Shown: positions 29,984 to 39,712, counted from the first letter of the stretch. The stretch: DNA of 64,000 bases from DASYSA01 sp036003885 (GCA_036003885.1 DASYSA010000010.1:3723-67722); one strand, 5' to 3'. Numbers and translations are program-made. Notes: generated by a model from the sequence alone, not told the origin.

Positions 29984-31000
29984 ATGAAAAGACTTTCGAG
30001 CTTGAAGGCCGTCGTGGTATTGCTGAGCCTGACGTTAAGCGGTGCGGTGATGGCCCAACAGTCCGGACCGAATACTTCGCACAAGACCCAGGTCAACGCG
30101 GGCACAAAGATGAAGGTCAAGGGCGTCATCATCAAGCGCGATGACAGCAGCTTCTTCTTGCGTGACCAGACGGGATCCGAGTTGACGGTGCGTTTGGCGG
30201 CAAACACCAAATTGGAAGAGAAAAAGGGCAATCCATTCCGGGGCGGCAAGAAGTATACGATGGCTCAGGTGACCCGAGGTCTGACTGTCGAAGTAGAGGG
30301 ACGGGGTGATGCTTCGGGAGATCTTGTTGCCGATAAGATCAAGTTCTCGGATGACGATTTGAAAGTCGCCGTCAGTATCGACTCTCAAGTTGTGCCTCTT
30401 GAGAATAGATTTGTCACCGCAGAGAATCGGATGACGCGAACCGAGCAAAATGCAGAGCGACTGTCGGGTCAGTTAGAGGAGCTGGGTCAGGTTGCCAACC
30501 TCGCAAAAGGAGGGGCTGCGGCAGCTCAGGATACCGCCGATGCCGCAGTTGAAGGCGTCAACAAGACCAACGATCGCATCTCATCGCTCGACGACTATGA
30601 AGTGAAGAAGAGCAGTACGATCAACTTCAAAGTTGCCAGCGCGGTATTGAGTCCGGAAGCCAAGACGATGCTCGACGATCTCGCTACGCAGGCCAAGAAC
30701 GAGCGCGGATTCGTTATCGAAGTCCGAGGGTTTGCCTCAGCCGATGGTTCCGAGAATCGGAATCGACAGTTGAGCCAGCGCAGGTCAGACGCCATCGTTC
30801 GCTATCTCGCCGAGACCCACGACATACCGCTGCGTAGGATTATTTTGCCGTACGGCTACGGCGAGGCAATGCCGATTGCCGATAATGCCACGCGTGAGGG
30901 ACGTATGGAGAATCGGCGCGCCGAGGTGAAAATTCTGGTGAGCCGCGGTATCGGGTCGTCAGTCAATGTGAACCGCCCGGTCAGTTCCACTCGTGAATAA
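29984..31000 (+). CDS. OmpA-family protein with N-terminal OB-like domain
   Basis: 338 residues: signal peptide (to about VMAQQ, residue 25); a small beta domain (about 42-110; MKVKGVIIKRDDSSFFLRD) resembling DUF5666/OB folds; a helical linker (about 130-195); and a C-terminal OmpA peptidoglycan-binding domain (about 205-325; NFKVASAVLSPEAKTMLDDL, and RNRQLSQRRSDAIVRYL). No outer-membrane barrel is evident, so it is probably a periplasmic protein that holds peptidoglycan. A strong AGGAGGA precedes the ATG. Confidence 0.85.
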   Translation: MKRLSSLKAVVVLLSLTLSGAVMAQQSGPNTSHKTQVNAGTKMKVKGVIIKRDDSSFFLRDQTGSELTVRLAANTKLEEKKGNPFRGGKKYTMAQVTRGLTVEVEGRGDASGDLVADKIKFSDDDLKVAVSIDSQVVPLENRFVTAENRMTRTEQNAERLSGQLEELGQVANLAKGGAAAAQDTADAAVEGVNKTNDRISSLDDYEVKKSSTINFKVASAVLSPEAKTMLDDLATQAKNERGFVIEVRGFASADGSENRNRQLSQRRSDAIVRYLAETHDIPLRRIILPYGYGEAMPIADNATREGRMENRRAEVKILVSRGIGSSVNVNRPVSSTRE

Positions 31001-31157
31001 GTAGCCACGAGAAGCGGCTCGACGATGGGGCGTGATCGTGAATCCCGAGGTCAGCACGGGCCATCCGGCGCAGTGGATCGGATAGTCAGGCTTTCTGCGG
31101 ATTTCATGATCACGCCTCAACTGTCATTATGGACTCGTCATTATGGAGGGAGGACGC

Positions 31158-32204
31158 GTGAACTTGCGACTGCAATCGCTGATCATACTTCTAATCTTAG
31201 TGTCGGGTCTGATCTCCCTCACTGTGGGAATTGCACCTCCACCCGCCGTCTGCGAGGCAGCGACCCAGGCCCAATCCGCACCTCAGACTGGATCCCAACA
31301 GAAACCAACGCAGGATCAGAAACCAACGCAGGATCAAAAACCAACGCAGGATCAAGATGAAGTATTGCGACTCAGTTCACGGCTGGTGATGGTACCGGTA
31401 TCGGCGTCCGACGCCGCCGGGCGACCGGTCCGAGATCTCAGCCCAGGGGATTTCGTGATTGAGGAGGAAGGCCGGCCCCAGCGGATCGTTGCTCTGGGAG
31501 AGCCCGGTAAGGCTCCCATTGATATCGCCCTTTTGTTCGATATTTCGGGAAGCATTCACGGACAGTTCCGCTTCGAACAGGAGGCGGCTGTGCGCTTTAT
31601 CAACGAAGTGCTGAAACCCCGAGACGCAGTATCCATCTTTTCGATAGGAGTTACTCCCAGACTTGTTACGGCACGCACCACGAGCGCTGAAGAGGCTGTC
31701 GCGGGTTTGACTTCCATCGGCGCGGCGAAGGAACCAACCGCCTTCTTCGATTCGCTTGTCGAGGCAGCGGTCTATCTCGGGAAAAACGCGGATGGTGGAA
31801 GCCGGCGGGTGCTGGTGGTGATCTCCGACGGTGAAGAGAACCACAGCAAGCGGAATAGTCTGAGCGAGGCACTCCGAGAGTTGCAGAAGAACGACTGTCT
31901 CTTCTATTCAATCAATCCGAGCGGTTCGGCTATCGCCCTGAATACAATAAGCATGAAAGGACAGAGCTTTATGGAATCGATGTCGTCGCAGACCGGCGGC
32001 AAGGCTTTCGTTCCCGAAAAGCTCGAAGATCTGCACGCTGTGTTCCGCCAGATAGCGGACGAACTTCAAGCGCAGTATCTGTTCGGATACTATTCTACGG
32101 ATGAACGGGCCGATGGTGGATTCAGGAAAATCACGGTTCGGGCCCCCACAAGGTCTGACCTGCGGGTCCGGGCACGGCAGGGCTACTATGCCCCGAAGGC
32201 CTAA
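31158..32204 (+). CDS. Exported VWA-domain protein (Acidobacteria VWFA-related type)
   Basis: About 348 residues from GTG 31158. The upstream ATG at 31143 would place the Shine-Dalgarno GGAGGGAGG inside the gene, so GTG is preferred. A signal peptide (LRLQSLIILLILVSGLISL) is followed by a Gln/Pro-rich linker with three QKPTQD copies, then a beta segment (LVMVPVSASDAAGRPVRDLSPGDF) and the VWA domain. The MIDAS motif DISGSIHG and the later ISDGEEN are intact. The C-terminus RARQGYYAPKA is typical of the Acidobacterial VWFA-related family. The function is unknown, probably cell-surface protein interaction. Confidence 0.88.
   Translation: MNLRLQSLIILLILVSGLISLTVGIAPPPAVCEAATQAQSAPQTGSQQKPTQDQKPTQDQKPTQDQDEVLRLSSRLVMVPVSASDAAGRPVRDLSPGDFVIEEEGRPQRIVALGEPGKAPIDIALLFDISGSIHGQFRFEQEAAVRFINEVLKPRDAVSIFSIGVTPRLVTARTTSAEEAVAGLTSIGAAKEPTAFFDSLVEAAVYLGKNADGGSRRVLVVISDGEENHSKRNSLSEALRELQKNDCLFYSINPSGSAIALNTISMKGQSFMESMSSQTGGKAFVPEKLEDLHAVFRQIADELQAQYLFGYYSTDERADGGFRKITVRAPTRSDLRVRARQGYYAPKA
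31301..31354 (+). repeat. Three 18-bp tandem repeats inside the VWA gene
   Basis: The unit GAAACCAACGCAGGATCA occurs at 31301, 31319 and 31337, with one change in the third copy. Translated it gives three QKPTQD units in the linker after the signal peptide. Copy number may vary between strains. Confidence 0.9.
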
Positions 32205-32450
32205 TCCTCTGACCTCAGAGGAGTACCGCCAGCCTGGAGAATTCCAAATTACTCTGCTCGAAAGCGGACCATTGCGGACGCTTCTCCCCGCGCTTGGGTT
32301 GAGTCTGCGATTCGATTGTCGTCCCATCCCCTTTCGCCTCTCTCAAGACGCTCGGTGCGCGACTCTTCCCTCCTCTCGGAATCGCACTCGATCCCCGGTT
32401 GAGACACCCCTCAAATCCTTGGAACTTATTCCCCCTACAGAATTTCCCTC

Positions 32451-32479
32451 TTGACACTGCCCCCTATCTGACGTACGAT
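32451..32479 (+). promoter_or_regulatory. Promoter of the division/cell-wall (dcw) operon
   Basis: TTGACA (32451-32456), a 17-bp spacer and TACGAT (32474-32479). Transcription would start near 32486, immediately before the MraZ operator repeats and about 80 nt before the mraZ ATG. Confidence 0.8.
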
Positions 32480-32487
32480 ACGCGGGC

Positions 32488-32513
32488 AGTGGACCAAAGT
32501 GGAACGAAGTGGG
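32488..32513 (+). promoter_or_regulatory. MraZ operator (three GTGG repeats, 10-bp period)
   Basis: GTGG at 32489, 32499 and 32509 lie exactly one helical turn apart. MraZ proteins of other bacteria bind such GTGG(G) direct repeats next to their own promoter. Position just downstream of the -10 box fits autorepression by MraZ. Confidence 0.8.
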
Positions 32514-32568
32514 ATAGCCCGAAAGAGCCCTGGAATCTGAGACACAAAACGGGGGCTCGAGGCTGGCG

Positions 32569-33009
32569 ATGCTTAGAGGCAGCTACACGGTAAAGATGGA
32601 CGAGAAGGGGCGCATAAAGTTGCCCGCTGCCTACCGTCGCTATGTCGAAGAGCATTACGGGTCTGAGTTCTACGTTACCAGTCTGACCGGCGAATATGCT
32701 CGCCTGTATCCTATGCCCGAATGGCTCAACATTGAAGAGAAGCTCCAGTCGAGGGGCACTATGGACTCAGCAGTGAGGAAGTTCCTGGATCGTACGAACT
32801 ACTATGGTCAGTTGGCCGAGATGGACACGCAGGGCCGGCTTCTGGTTCATCCGCTGCTTCGCTCTAACGCTGAGCTGCTCGGCGACGTCACCGTTCTCGG
32901 CTATCTGCAATACCTCGAAGTATGGGAACTCGATCGCTTTAGAGCTCGGATGGATGCTGACCCCTACACTGCGGAGGATGCGGCCAGCCTGGCTCTGCTA
33001 GGCATTTAG
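32569..33009 (+). CDS. mraZ: Transcriptional regulator MraZ
   Basis: 146 residues with two AbrB-like SpoVT halves. LRGSYTVKMDEKGRIKLPAAYR and the second YYGQLAEMDTQGRLLVHPLLR are the paired DNA-binding repeats. It forms a ring that binds GTGG repeats and sets expression of the dcw cluster. It is the first gene of the cluster and its presumed operator lies at 32488-32513. Confidence 0.95.
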   Translation: MLRGSYTVKMDEKGRIKLPAAYRRYVEEHYGSEFYVTSLTGEYARLYPMPEWLNIEEKLQSRGTMDSAVRKFLDRTNYYGQLAEMDTQGRLLVHPLLRSNAELLGDVTVLGYLQYLEVWELDRFRARMDADPYTAEDAASLALLGI

Positions 33010-33055
33010 TGCACAACTGCCCCTTTGGCGCGAAGCGCACCCTGATGGGAATGGG

Positions 33056-34072
33056 ATGGCTCGAGATATCCACGGCGAAGGTCAGGCTCACGAGCCTGTA
33101 CTTCTCGACGAGGTCATTCATTGGCTTCGACCAGAAACCGGGGGGACGTTCGTTGACTGCACGGTAGGGCTGGGCGGCCACGCGGAGGCCTTGCTGGCTG
33201 CTTCAGCGGCGACCCGCGTCATTGGCATCGATCGCGACCCCGAAGCTCTGGCGCTTGCCAAACAGAGGCTGGCCATGTTCGAGCCGAGGTTTCGAGCTGC
33301 TAACGCCAACTTCAGCGACGTCGGTACGGTGCTCGCAGAGATGGGTGAGCGCGATGTCAGTGGGATGCTGGCGGACCTCGGCGTGTCTTCACTACAGTTT
33401 GACAAGGCTGAGAGAGGTTTCAGTTTCGCCGCCGATGCGCCGCTCGATATGCGAATGAATCAGAGCGAAGGGCAGACCGCAGCCGATCTGATAAATCGCC
33501 TGCCTGAAGCAGAGCTGGCCGATTTGATCTTTGAGTATGGCGAAGAGCGGGGCGCTCGCAGGATTGCGCGGGCCATCGTGAAAGCGCGACAGAAGCAGAC
33601 GGTAACGACTACGGGAGAACTTGCAACTCTGGTGATTCGCGCGCTCAACGTTCCGGGCCGATGGCGGATACATCCGGCGACTCGCACATTCCAGGCCTTG
33701 CGCATCGCGGTGAACAGGGAGTTGCAGGCACTCCAGAGCTTCATCCCGGCGGCGCTGTCCGTGCTTGGACCGAAAGGGAGACTGGCCATTATTTCGTTTC
33801 ATTCGCTGGAAGACAGAATCGTGAAGCGAAGTCTTCAGCTCGAATCCGGCCGTTGCCTCTGTCACGTTCGAGCTCAAGGCACTGGAGTCATCCGGGCAGC
33901 TGACCTCCCTGAACCAGAACGTTCGAACGACGGCGACCTGATCTGCTCTCGCTGTGGAGCGCGCAGACGGGTCGAGGTGCTAACCCGCAAACCGGTCCGC
34001 GCAAGCCGCGAAGAGATCGCGCGCAACCCGCGTTCGCGGAGCGCACTTCTCCGAGTATGCGAAAGATTGTAG
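33056..34072 (+). CDS. rsmH: 16S rRNA m4C1402 methyltransferase
   Basis: 338-residue SAM-dependent methyltransferase acting on C1402 of 16S rRNA. HEPVLLDEVIHWL is the usual N-terminus, FVDCTVGLGGHAEALL the SAM motif, MLADLGVSSLQFD a family block, and AIISFHSLEDRIVK the catalytic region near the C-terminus. It is the standard second gene of the dcw cluster. The C-terminal part has a CxxC pair (CSRCGARRR) as often seen. Confidence 0.96.
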   Translation: MARDIHGEGQAHEPVLLDEVIHWLRPETGGTFVDCTVGLGGHAEALLAASAATRVIGIDRDPEALALAKQRLAMFEPRFRAANANFSDVGTVLAEMGERDVSGMLADLGVSSLQFDKAERGFSFAADAPLDMRMNQSEGQTAADLINRLPEAELADLIFEYGEERGARRIARAIVKARQKQTVTTTGELATLVIRALNVPGRWRIHPATRTFQALRIAVNRELQALQSFIPAALSVLGPKGRLAIISFHSLEDRIVKRSLQLESGRCLCHVRAQGTGVIRAADLPEPERSNDGDLICSRCGARRRVEVLTRKPVRASREEIARNPRSRSALLRVCERL

Positions 34073-34155
34073 CAGGATTTTTGAAGACCCGACTGTAAGC
34101 CCCAGGGTCAAACAGGGCAGCAGGCAGTTTCGATGGAAGGCCGAGAAACTCCGGG

Positions 34156-34188
34156 GTGAGCCGTTTTCATCTGGCTCACTCGGCTCAT
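34156..34188 (+). promoter_or_regulatory. Alternative hairpins between rsmH and ftsL
   Basis: GTGAGCC (34156-34162) can pair with GGCTCAC (34173-34179) or, with one wobble, with CGGCTCAT (34181-34188). The two structures exclude each other. They may set the ratio of upstream to downstream message or act as a weak terminator; the following T run (CTTTTC) is short. Confidence 0.4.
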
Positions 34189-34237
34189 CTTTTCATCATA
34201 AGCGCAACGCCCCGATTACACCGTTGAGGCAAGCTTT

Positions 34238-34597
34238 ATGACTGATCGTTTTTTCCCACACAAACCGATCCAGAACTCTCGCGTAGCGCGTCCCATTAGC
34301 GCTCACATTTTCGTTTGGCTCGCCATAATCGCAGTGGCCGGAGCGCTGATCTCGTGCGGATTCATCATCAGCGCGGGCCAGCACTTCGATGCGGTTAAGA
34401 TCGGCTATGAGAACGAGGATCTTAGACGACAGACCGCAGAACTGGAAGAGCGGAAACGGCAACTCGAGACCGAGCGGGCTCGTGAATCGTCTCCTATTGA
34501 AATCGAGCGTCGCGCGAAACGACTCGGGCTGCAGCGGCCGGGTTCGGGAAGAAAAGAGATTCGCCGCCCGGCCCAGGTTGCCGGGGACAAGAAGTAG
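34238..34597 (+). CDS. ftsL: Cell division protein FtsL
   Basis: 119 residues: a short cytoplasmic N-terminus, one membrane helix (about 26-48; FVWLAIIAVAGALISCGF), then a periplasmic coiled coil (about 50-85) and a basic tail. It is identified by topology and by its place between rsmH and ftsI, because FtsL sequences are poorly conserved. It would bridge FtsQ/FtsB-type proteins to FtsW-FtsI at the septum. Confidence 0.82.
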   Translation: MTDRFFPHKPIQNSRVARPISAHIFVWLAIIAVAGALISCGFIISAGQHFDAVKIGYENEDLRRQTAELEERKRQLETERARESSPIEIERRAKRLGLQRPGSGRKEIRRPAQVAGDKK

Positions 34598-34631
34598 CCT
34601 TAAACCGCGACGAGGACCATAAGAGTGACCA

Positions 34632-34674
34632 GAACGCAAAACGAGAAACGCGAAACGCGAAACGATAAACGAGA
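34632..34674. repeat. AACGCGAAACG-word repeat at the 5' end of ftsI
   Basis: Tandem AACGAGAAACGCGAAACGCG-type words lie just before the likely ftsI ATG at 34676. Only one arm is seen here. The same word occurs at 24028-24126 and 61325-61432. If the earlier GTG (34625) is used, the repeat is translated as a basic N-terminus. Confidence 0.7.
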
Positions 34675-34675
34675 C

Positions 34676-36769
34676 ATGCCAAGAGCTGGCAAGCCCTCGA
34701 ACAAGCGAATACGCATAATACAGTTACTTATTATTGGCTGGGTCATAATCATCTGCTTCCGGCTCGTCAGCCTTCAGGTCACCCAACACGAAAACCTGCG
34801 TGCACGGGCCGAACGACAACAGCAGGCATCCATTGACCTCACTCCAAAGCGTGGAGTCATCTACGATCGCAACGGTAATGAACTCGCGCGCTCAGCGCAG
34901 GTAAAGTCGCTCTATGCGTCTCCGGCTGAGATAACCGACCCGGAAGCCTGCGCGGAGAAACTCGCGAAGATCCTCGACATGGATTCCGACCTCATCTACA
35001 AACGGCTGACGACTGAGAACTACGCAGCGGTCGCCATAAAGCGCAAGCTGACAGACGGCGAAGCCGCAAAGGTCGAAGCGCTGGGCCTGCGGGGGTTGCG
35101 ATTCCTGCCCGAGATGAAACGCTTCTACGTGACCGGCGCAACCGCTGCTCATGTGTTGGGCTTCGTCGATTTCGAGGAACGCGGCAAGAGCGGCGTCGAG
35201 CAAGTCTACGACCAGGTCATCTGCGGAACCGGCGGACGGCTGGTGCTTGACATCGATGCGCTCAAGAAATCCTACGATCATCAGATGGAAGAATCGGTGC
35301 CCGGCGCCAGCGTCACTCTCACCATCGACACCGTTATCCAGCACTACGTTGAAAAGGCGCTGGCATCGGCTGTGCGTGTCACGGGATCGCGAGGCGGAAC
35401 CATAGTAGTGATGCGGCCTGCCACAGGGGAAATCCTGGCACTGGCGAACTCGCCTACTTTCAATCCAAACAAGGTCTCAGAATCCAGCGATACTTCGAGG
35501 CGCAATCGGGCCGTCGAGATCTCATTCGAACCAGGCTCGATCTTCAAAGTAGTTGCCTACTCGGCCGCGCTCGAAGAAGGACTGATTCGCCCGAACACGC
35601 CGATCGATTGCGGCGACGGAGAGATACGGCTGCCCGGACGCACAATTCGCGACGGACATCGAGGCGTGCTCACGGCCTCCCAGGCGCTGGCAAAGTCGTC
35701 GAATGTGGCAGCCATCAAGATCGGTCAGCGCCTCGGAAACGACCGGCTCGCCGGCTATATCGAAGCATTCGGTTTCGGCCGCCGCACCGGTATCGAGCTG
35801 CCAGGCGAGTCCCGCGGCCTCCTCCGCCCTGTCAGTGAATGGACCCAGGCGTCGATTGGCTCAATCCCGATGGGCCACGAAATAGGCGTGACTGCAGTCC
35901 AGGCCGTCGCCGCATTCTCCTGCATAGCCAACGGCGGCGAATGGGTAAAGCCCTATCTGGTCAAACGGGTGAGTTCTTCCTCGGGCAATACACTGGAAGA
36001 GCCGATGGGCGAGAGCCACCGGGTCATAAGTGAAGCCACTGCAGCCACTCTGACCGCTATGCTCGAAGGAGTCGTCATCCGGGGCACCGGAAAACAGGCG
36101 GCTGTCGCCGGCTACCGCGCAGCCGGCAAAACCGGCACTGCTCAGAAAGTAGAGGAGGGTACAGGTCGCTATTCGAAGATGCGTTATGTCTCCTCATTTG
36201 CAGGATTCGCGCCTGTACATAATCCTGAAATCGCGTGCATCGTTTCGCTTGACGAACCTCGTGGCGTGCATCTCGGCGGAGAAACCGCAGCCCCGGTCTT
36301 CGCGCGCGTGGTCGCAGACATACTTCACGTCCTTGGCGTACCCCCTGAAGATCAACCTCAAGAGCATCTGGTGGCCGCCGACTTCCGGATATACGATGTG
36401 CCGATGTCGGTGTTCCAAAGCAGACCGGGGATCGCGGGCGAAACGACAGTCGATCAAAGTTCGACTGAAGCGATCGAACCGGAAGTCGCATCTAAGGCGG
36501 CGGGAAGCGTGGCGGTCCCCAACCTGGCCGGACGAGGGATTCGAGAAGCCGCCGCTCTGTGCAGGCGGGCGGGACTGAAGCTCAAAGTGACCGGCGACGG
36601 CGTCGTTGCGAGTCAAACCCCGGGGCCAGGCCGCTTTGTGGCCCAAAACAGCATCTGCAGCGTGAGGCTGTCAAAGCAGCTTCACGGAAAGGACAAGTCC
36701 ATTTCGCCGGCCTACCGGTCGAAGGCCGCAGTCGCGAATGGACAGCGCAACAGGCTTGAAACTCGCTGA
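34676..36769 (+). CDS. ftsI: Septal peptidoglycan transpeptidase FtsI (PBP) with PASTA domain
   Basis: Class B penicillin-binding protein that cross-links septal peptidoglycan. One membrane helix near residues 14-34 is followed by a pedestal domain (LTPKRGVIYDRNG) and the transpeptidase domain with SxxK at Ser288 (EPGSIFK), SSN (AKSSNVAAIK) and KTG (AAGKTGTAQ). A C-terminal PASTA domain (VAVPNLAGRGIREAAALC) makes it SpoVD/PBP2x-like. ATG 34676 is chosen because the 17 residues from GTG 34625 are repeat-encoded. It overlaps murE. Confidence 0.94.
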   Translation: MPRAGKPSNKRIRIIQLLIIGWVIIICFRLVSLQVTQHENLRARAERQQQASIDLTPKRGVIYDRNGNELARSAQVKSLYASPAEITDPEACAEKLAKILDMDSDLIYKRLTTENYAAVAIKRKLTDGEAAKVEALGLRGLRFLPEMKRFYVTGATAAHVLGFVDFEERGKSGVEQVYDQVICGTGGRLVLDIDALKKSYDHQMEESVPGASVTLTIDTVIQHYVEKALASAVRVTGSRGGTIVVMRPATGEILALANSPTFNPNKVSESSDTSRRNRAVEISFEPGSIFKVVAYSAALEEGLIRPNTPIDCGDGEIRLPGRTIRDGHRGVLTASQALAKSSNVAAIKIGQRLGNDRLAGYIEAFGFGRRTGIELPGESRGLLRPVSEWTQASIGSIPMGHEIGVTAVQAVAAFSCIANGGEWVKPYLVKRVSSSSGNTLEEPMGESHRVISEATAATLTAMLEGVVIRGTGKQAAVAGYRAAGKTGTAQKVEEGTGRYSKMRYVSSFAGFAPVHNPEIACIVSLDEPRGVHLGGETAAPVFARVVADILHVLGVPPEDQPQEHLVAADFRIYDVPMSVFQSRPGIAGETTVDQSSTEAIEPEVASKAAGSVAVPNLAGRGIREAAALCRRAGLKLKVTGDGVVASQTPGPGRFVAQNSICSVRLSKQLHGKDKSISPAYRSKAAVANGQRNRLETR

Positions 36770-38273
36770 GTTAATAGTGGAGATCGACGCCATTCAGGCA
36801 CGAGGCAATCTCGACGCAGACGCGCTCGACGTAACCCATGACTCACGTCAGTGCGGGCCGGGCAGCGTTTTTGCGGCAATTCTCGGAGAGAAGGTCGATG
36901 CGTACCGCTTTATCCCCAATGCGTTGGACCTCGGGGCGGTGGCGGTGATCTCAGAACAGAGCTTCGAGAGCGTGAATGATGAGATCGCGGCGCGAGCGCC
37001 AGCCTGGTTCCAGGTGGCGAATGCTCGCGCGGCCCTCGCTCGGGCCGGGGCGCTCGTGCATGGACACCCATCACGGCACTTGAAGCTTGTAGGCGTTACG
37101 GGAACGAATGGAAAGACGACGACGGCTCACTTGATCGATTCGATCATCCGCACTGTGGAAGGCGTCTCGACGATGTTCGGGACCATCAACTATCGCATCG
37201 GAAATGAGTCTTCGCTGGCGCACCACACGACGCCGGAAGCAGCGGACATTCAGAGGATGCTCGCTCGAGCGCTTGAGGCCGGCTGCCGTTCAGCGGTCCT
37301 GGAGGTGTCATCGCACGCTATAGAACTGCACCGCGCCGACGCGCTGAAATTTGCGGTGGTCGTCTTCACCAACCTGACCCGGGACCACCTCGATTATCAC
37401 GAGACTATGGAGAGCTACTTCGCGGCGAAAGAGAAGCTGTTTACGGGCGCCCTCGGCTCTGAGCCTGGCATCTCGGTCGTCAACATAGACGATGAGTACG
37501 GCCGAAGGCTATTGAACTCGGCGCACAGCAACCTGATTGCCTATGGCCTGAATCCGAAAGCGGACGTCTTCACCACGGACTTCAAGCTCGATGCCTCTGG
37601 GTTGACGTTCGACGCCGTCACTCCCGCGGGTCGCGTCGGGATTTCTTCAAGGTTCGTCGGCCGTCCGCACGTCTACAATATACTGGCCGCTATCGCCTCA
37701 GGATTGGCTCTGGGATTCGACGCTGACGACATAGCACAAGGCATCAACGATTGCCCGACTGTCGCTGGACGCTTTGAACAGGTAACGGCAGCCGAAACCC
37801 TGCGGCCGGCTTTTACGGTGATAGTCGACTATGCCCATACGGATGACGCGCTCAAGAACGTCCTGCAGACAGCGCGCGAGGTTGCCGGAGAAGGAGGACG
37901 GGTGGTCACTGTCTTCGGCTGCGGCGGCGACCGGGACCGCACGAAGCGAGCGCCGATGGGCGAGATAGCGGCCAGCCTCAGCGACGTCACGATTGTCACC
38001 TCCGATAATCCGCGCAGCGAGGACCCGGAGGCCATCATTTCCGAGATCGAGGTCGGCTTGAAACGCGCGGGGCGCCCATACAGGAAGCTGGTAGATCGGC
38101 GCGAGGCGATCTATCAGGCAGTCAACGAGGCGGGCGAGGGCGACGTGGTCCTGATAGCGGGAAAGGGACACGAGACGTATCAAATCATCGGCGCTCGCAC
38201 CATTCACTTCGACGACCGCGAAGTTGCGCGCGAAGCATTGCAGAATAGAGAAGCCGGTATGAACGGATTATGA
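36738..38273 (+). CDS. murE: UDP-MurNAc-tripeptide synthetase MurE (meso-DAP type)
   Basis: Adds the third amino acid to UDP-MurNAc-L-Ala-D-Glu. ATP loop GTNGKTTTAH, central domain VLEVSSHAIELHR, and the substrate loop SDNPRSEDP. The DNPR motif is the marker for meso-diaminopimelate specificity, consistent with a Gram-negative-type wall. 511 residues. It overlaps the ftsI 3' end by 32 bp and the murF start by 4 bp (ATGA), so translation is probably coupled. Confidence 0.96.
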   Translation: MDSATGLKLAELIVEIDAIQARGNLDADALDVTHDSRQCGPGSVFAAILGEKVDAYRFIPNALDLGAVAVISEQSFESVNDEIAARAPAWFQVANARAALARAGALVHGHPSRHLKLVGVTGTNGKTTTAHLIDSIIRTVEGVSTMFGTINYRIGNESSLAHHTTPEAADIQRMLARALEAGCRSAVLEVSSHAIELHRADALKFAVVVFTNLTRDHLDYHETMESYFAAKEKLFTGALGSEPGISVVNIDDEYGRRLLNSAHSNLIAYGLNPKADVFTTDFKLDASGLTFDAVTPAGRVGISSRFVGRPHVYNILAAIASGLALGFDADDIAQGINDCPTVAGRFEQVTAAETLRPAFTVIVDYAHTDDALKNVLQTAREVAGEGGRVVTVFGCGGDRDRTKRAPMGEIAASLSDVTIVTSDNPRSEDPEAIISEIEVGLKRAGRPYRKLVDRREAIYQAVNEAGEGDVVLIAGKGHETYQIIGARTIHFDDREVAREALQNREAGMNGL

Positions 38274-39712
38274 CGTTGGGTGAGATCGTAAGAATACTCG
38301 GGTCAGGCGAAGAGGATACGGAGACCGAACTGAACACCGTGGAGCCCATTGGCTATTCGATTGACTCGCGTCGCATTCGCCGAGGCGAGCTGTTCTTTGC
38401 TATTCGAGGCGAGAATCATGATGGGCATCAGTTCGTTGGCGACGCACTCGCCGGAGGCGCGCTCGCCGCTGTCGTGTCGCGCGAGTGGAATGCCGTTGCC
38501 GCGCTGGCTGAAAGGAAGCTGATTCGAGTGGGCGACACGCTTTCGGCGCTGCAGTTACTCGCAGCTTCCGTGGTGAAGAGCTGGAGAGGCAGGCTGATCG
38601 CCATAACCGGAAGCATGGGCAAGACGACTACGAAAGATCTGACCGCGGCACTTCTCGCTCCCGGCGGCAGAGTGATAAAGACAGTCGGCAATCTCAACAA
38701 TGCTTACGGATTGCCACTTTCGATCCTGAAGATGGAGTCCGGCGGTTCTCGCGCATCAGAGGTTGAGTTCGGGGTCTTCGAGATGGGTATGAATCACAGA
38801 GGTGAGCTCGCCGCACTGGCAAGCATCGCTCCGCCGGACCTGGCGGTGGTGACAAACGTCGCGCCTGTTCATCTCGAGTACTTCTCGTCGGTCGATGAAA
38901 TCGCGGCGGCCAAGTCTGAACTGGTCCGCGGTGTCAAACCCGGCGGCGCCGCCGTGTTGAATGTGGATGATGAGCGGGTTGCCCGTATGAAAGGCCTTCG
39001 GAATGACCTGGAGGTTCGGACCTTCGGCATCGAGCGCAATGCGGACGTAATGGCGCTCGCACTCAAGGCAGAAGGCGTCGCTGTAACGCGGTTTCAACTG
39101 GTGACTCCGCGAGGCAGCGTCGACGCGAAACTGCAGCTTGGCGGCCGGCACAACGTCTACAACGCTCTGGCTTCCGCAGCCGTTGCCGACCTCTGTGACA
39201 TTCCGCTGGATCAGATCGCTGATGCGTTGGCCTCTTTCTCGGTCCCGAAGATGCGAGGCGAGGTGCACGAATTCAAAGAAGGCTTTACGGTGATTGACGA
39301 CTCATACAACTCGAACCCGCAAGCGCTGGTGGAGATGATAGCCCATATCTCCGGAGCGACAGGTTACCAGCGAAAAATCGTTGTAGCAGGCGAGATGCTC
39401 GAGCTGGGTGCGGCCGGCCCCAGGCTTCACCGCGAAGCCGGCCGCAGCGTCGCGAGCCAGGGAGTCGATCTGCTGATCGGTGTGCGCGGACTGGCACGGG
39501 AGCTGGTAGAGAGCGCTAGACAGAGCGGCTTGACCGCGGAATGCGCGCTCTATTGCGAAACGCCCGAGGAAGCCGCCGAGGTCTTGAAACGAGAAGCTCG
39601 GCCGGGTGATCTCATCCTGGTCAAAGGATCGCGAGGGGTTAAGACCGACATCGTGGTCGAGAGAATGAAGCAGTGGAGCGAGAGCAAAGGAAAAGAAAGG
39701 GAGAGAGAGTGA
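38270..39712 (+). CDS. murF: UDP-MurNAc-pentapeptide synthetase MurF
   Basis: Attaches D-Ala-D-Ala to the UDP-MurNAc tripeptide. ATP loop [47 protein letters not shown], and [13 protein letters not shown] are family blocks. 480 residues, normal. The ATG lies within the ATGA overlap with murE. The C-terminus is a charged GKERERE tail. Confidence 0.96.
   Translation: MTLGEIVRILGSGEEDTETELNTVEPIGYSIDSRRIRRGELFFAIRGENHDGHQFVGDALAGGALAAVVSREWNAVAALAERKLIRVGDTLSALQLLAASVVKSWRGRLIAITGSMGKTTTKDLTAALLAPGGRVIKTVGNLNNAYGLPLSILKMESGGSRASEVEFGVFEMGMNHRGELAALASIAPPDLAVVTNVAPVHLEYFSSVDEIAAAKSELVRGVKPGGAAVLNVDDERVARMKGLRNDLEVRTFGIERNADVMALALKAEGVAVTRFQLVTPRGSVDAKLQLGGRHNVYNALASAAVADLCDIPLDQIADALASFSVPKMRGEVHEFKEGFTVIDDSYNSNPQALVEMIAHISGATGYQRKIVVAGEMLELGAAGPRLHREAGRSVASQGVDLLIGVRGLARELVESARQSGLTAECALYCETPEEAAEVLKREARPGDLILVKGSRGVKTDIVVERMKQWSESKGKERERE

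Noticed and set aside
31301..31354. Three 18-bp repeats considered as a CRISPR or VNTR outside genes
   Set aside because: There are no spacers, and the repeats are in frame in the VWA protein linker.
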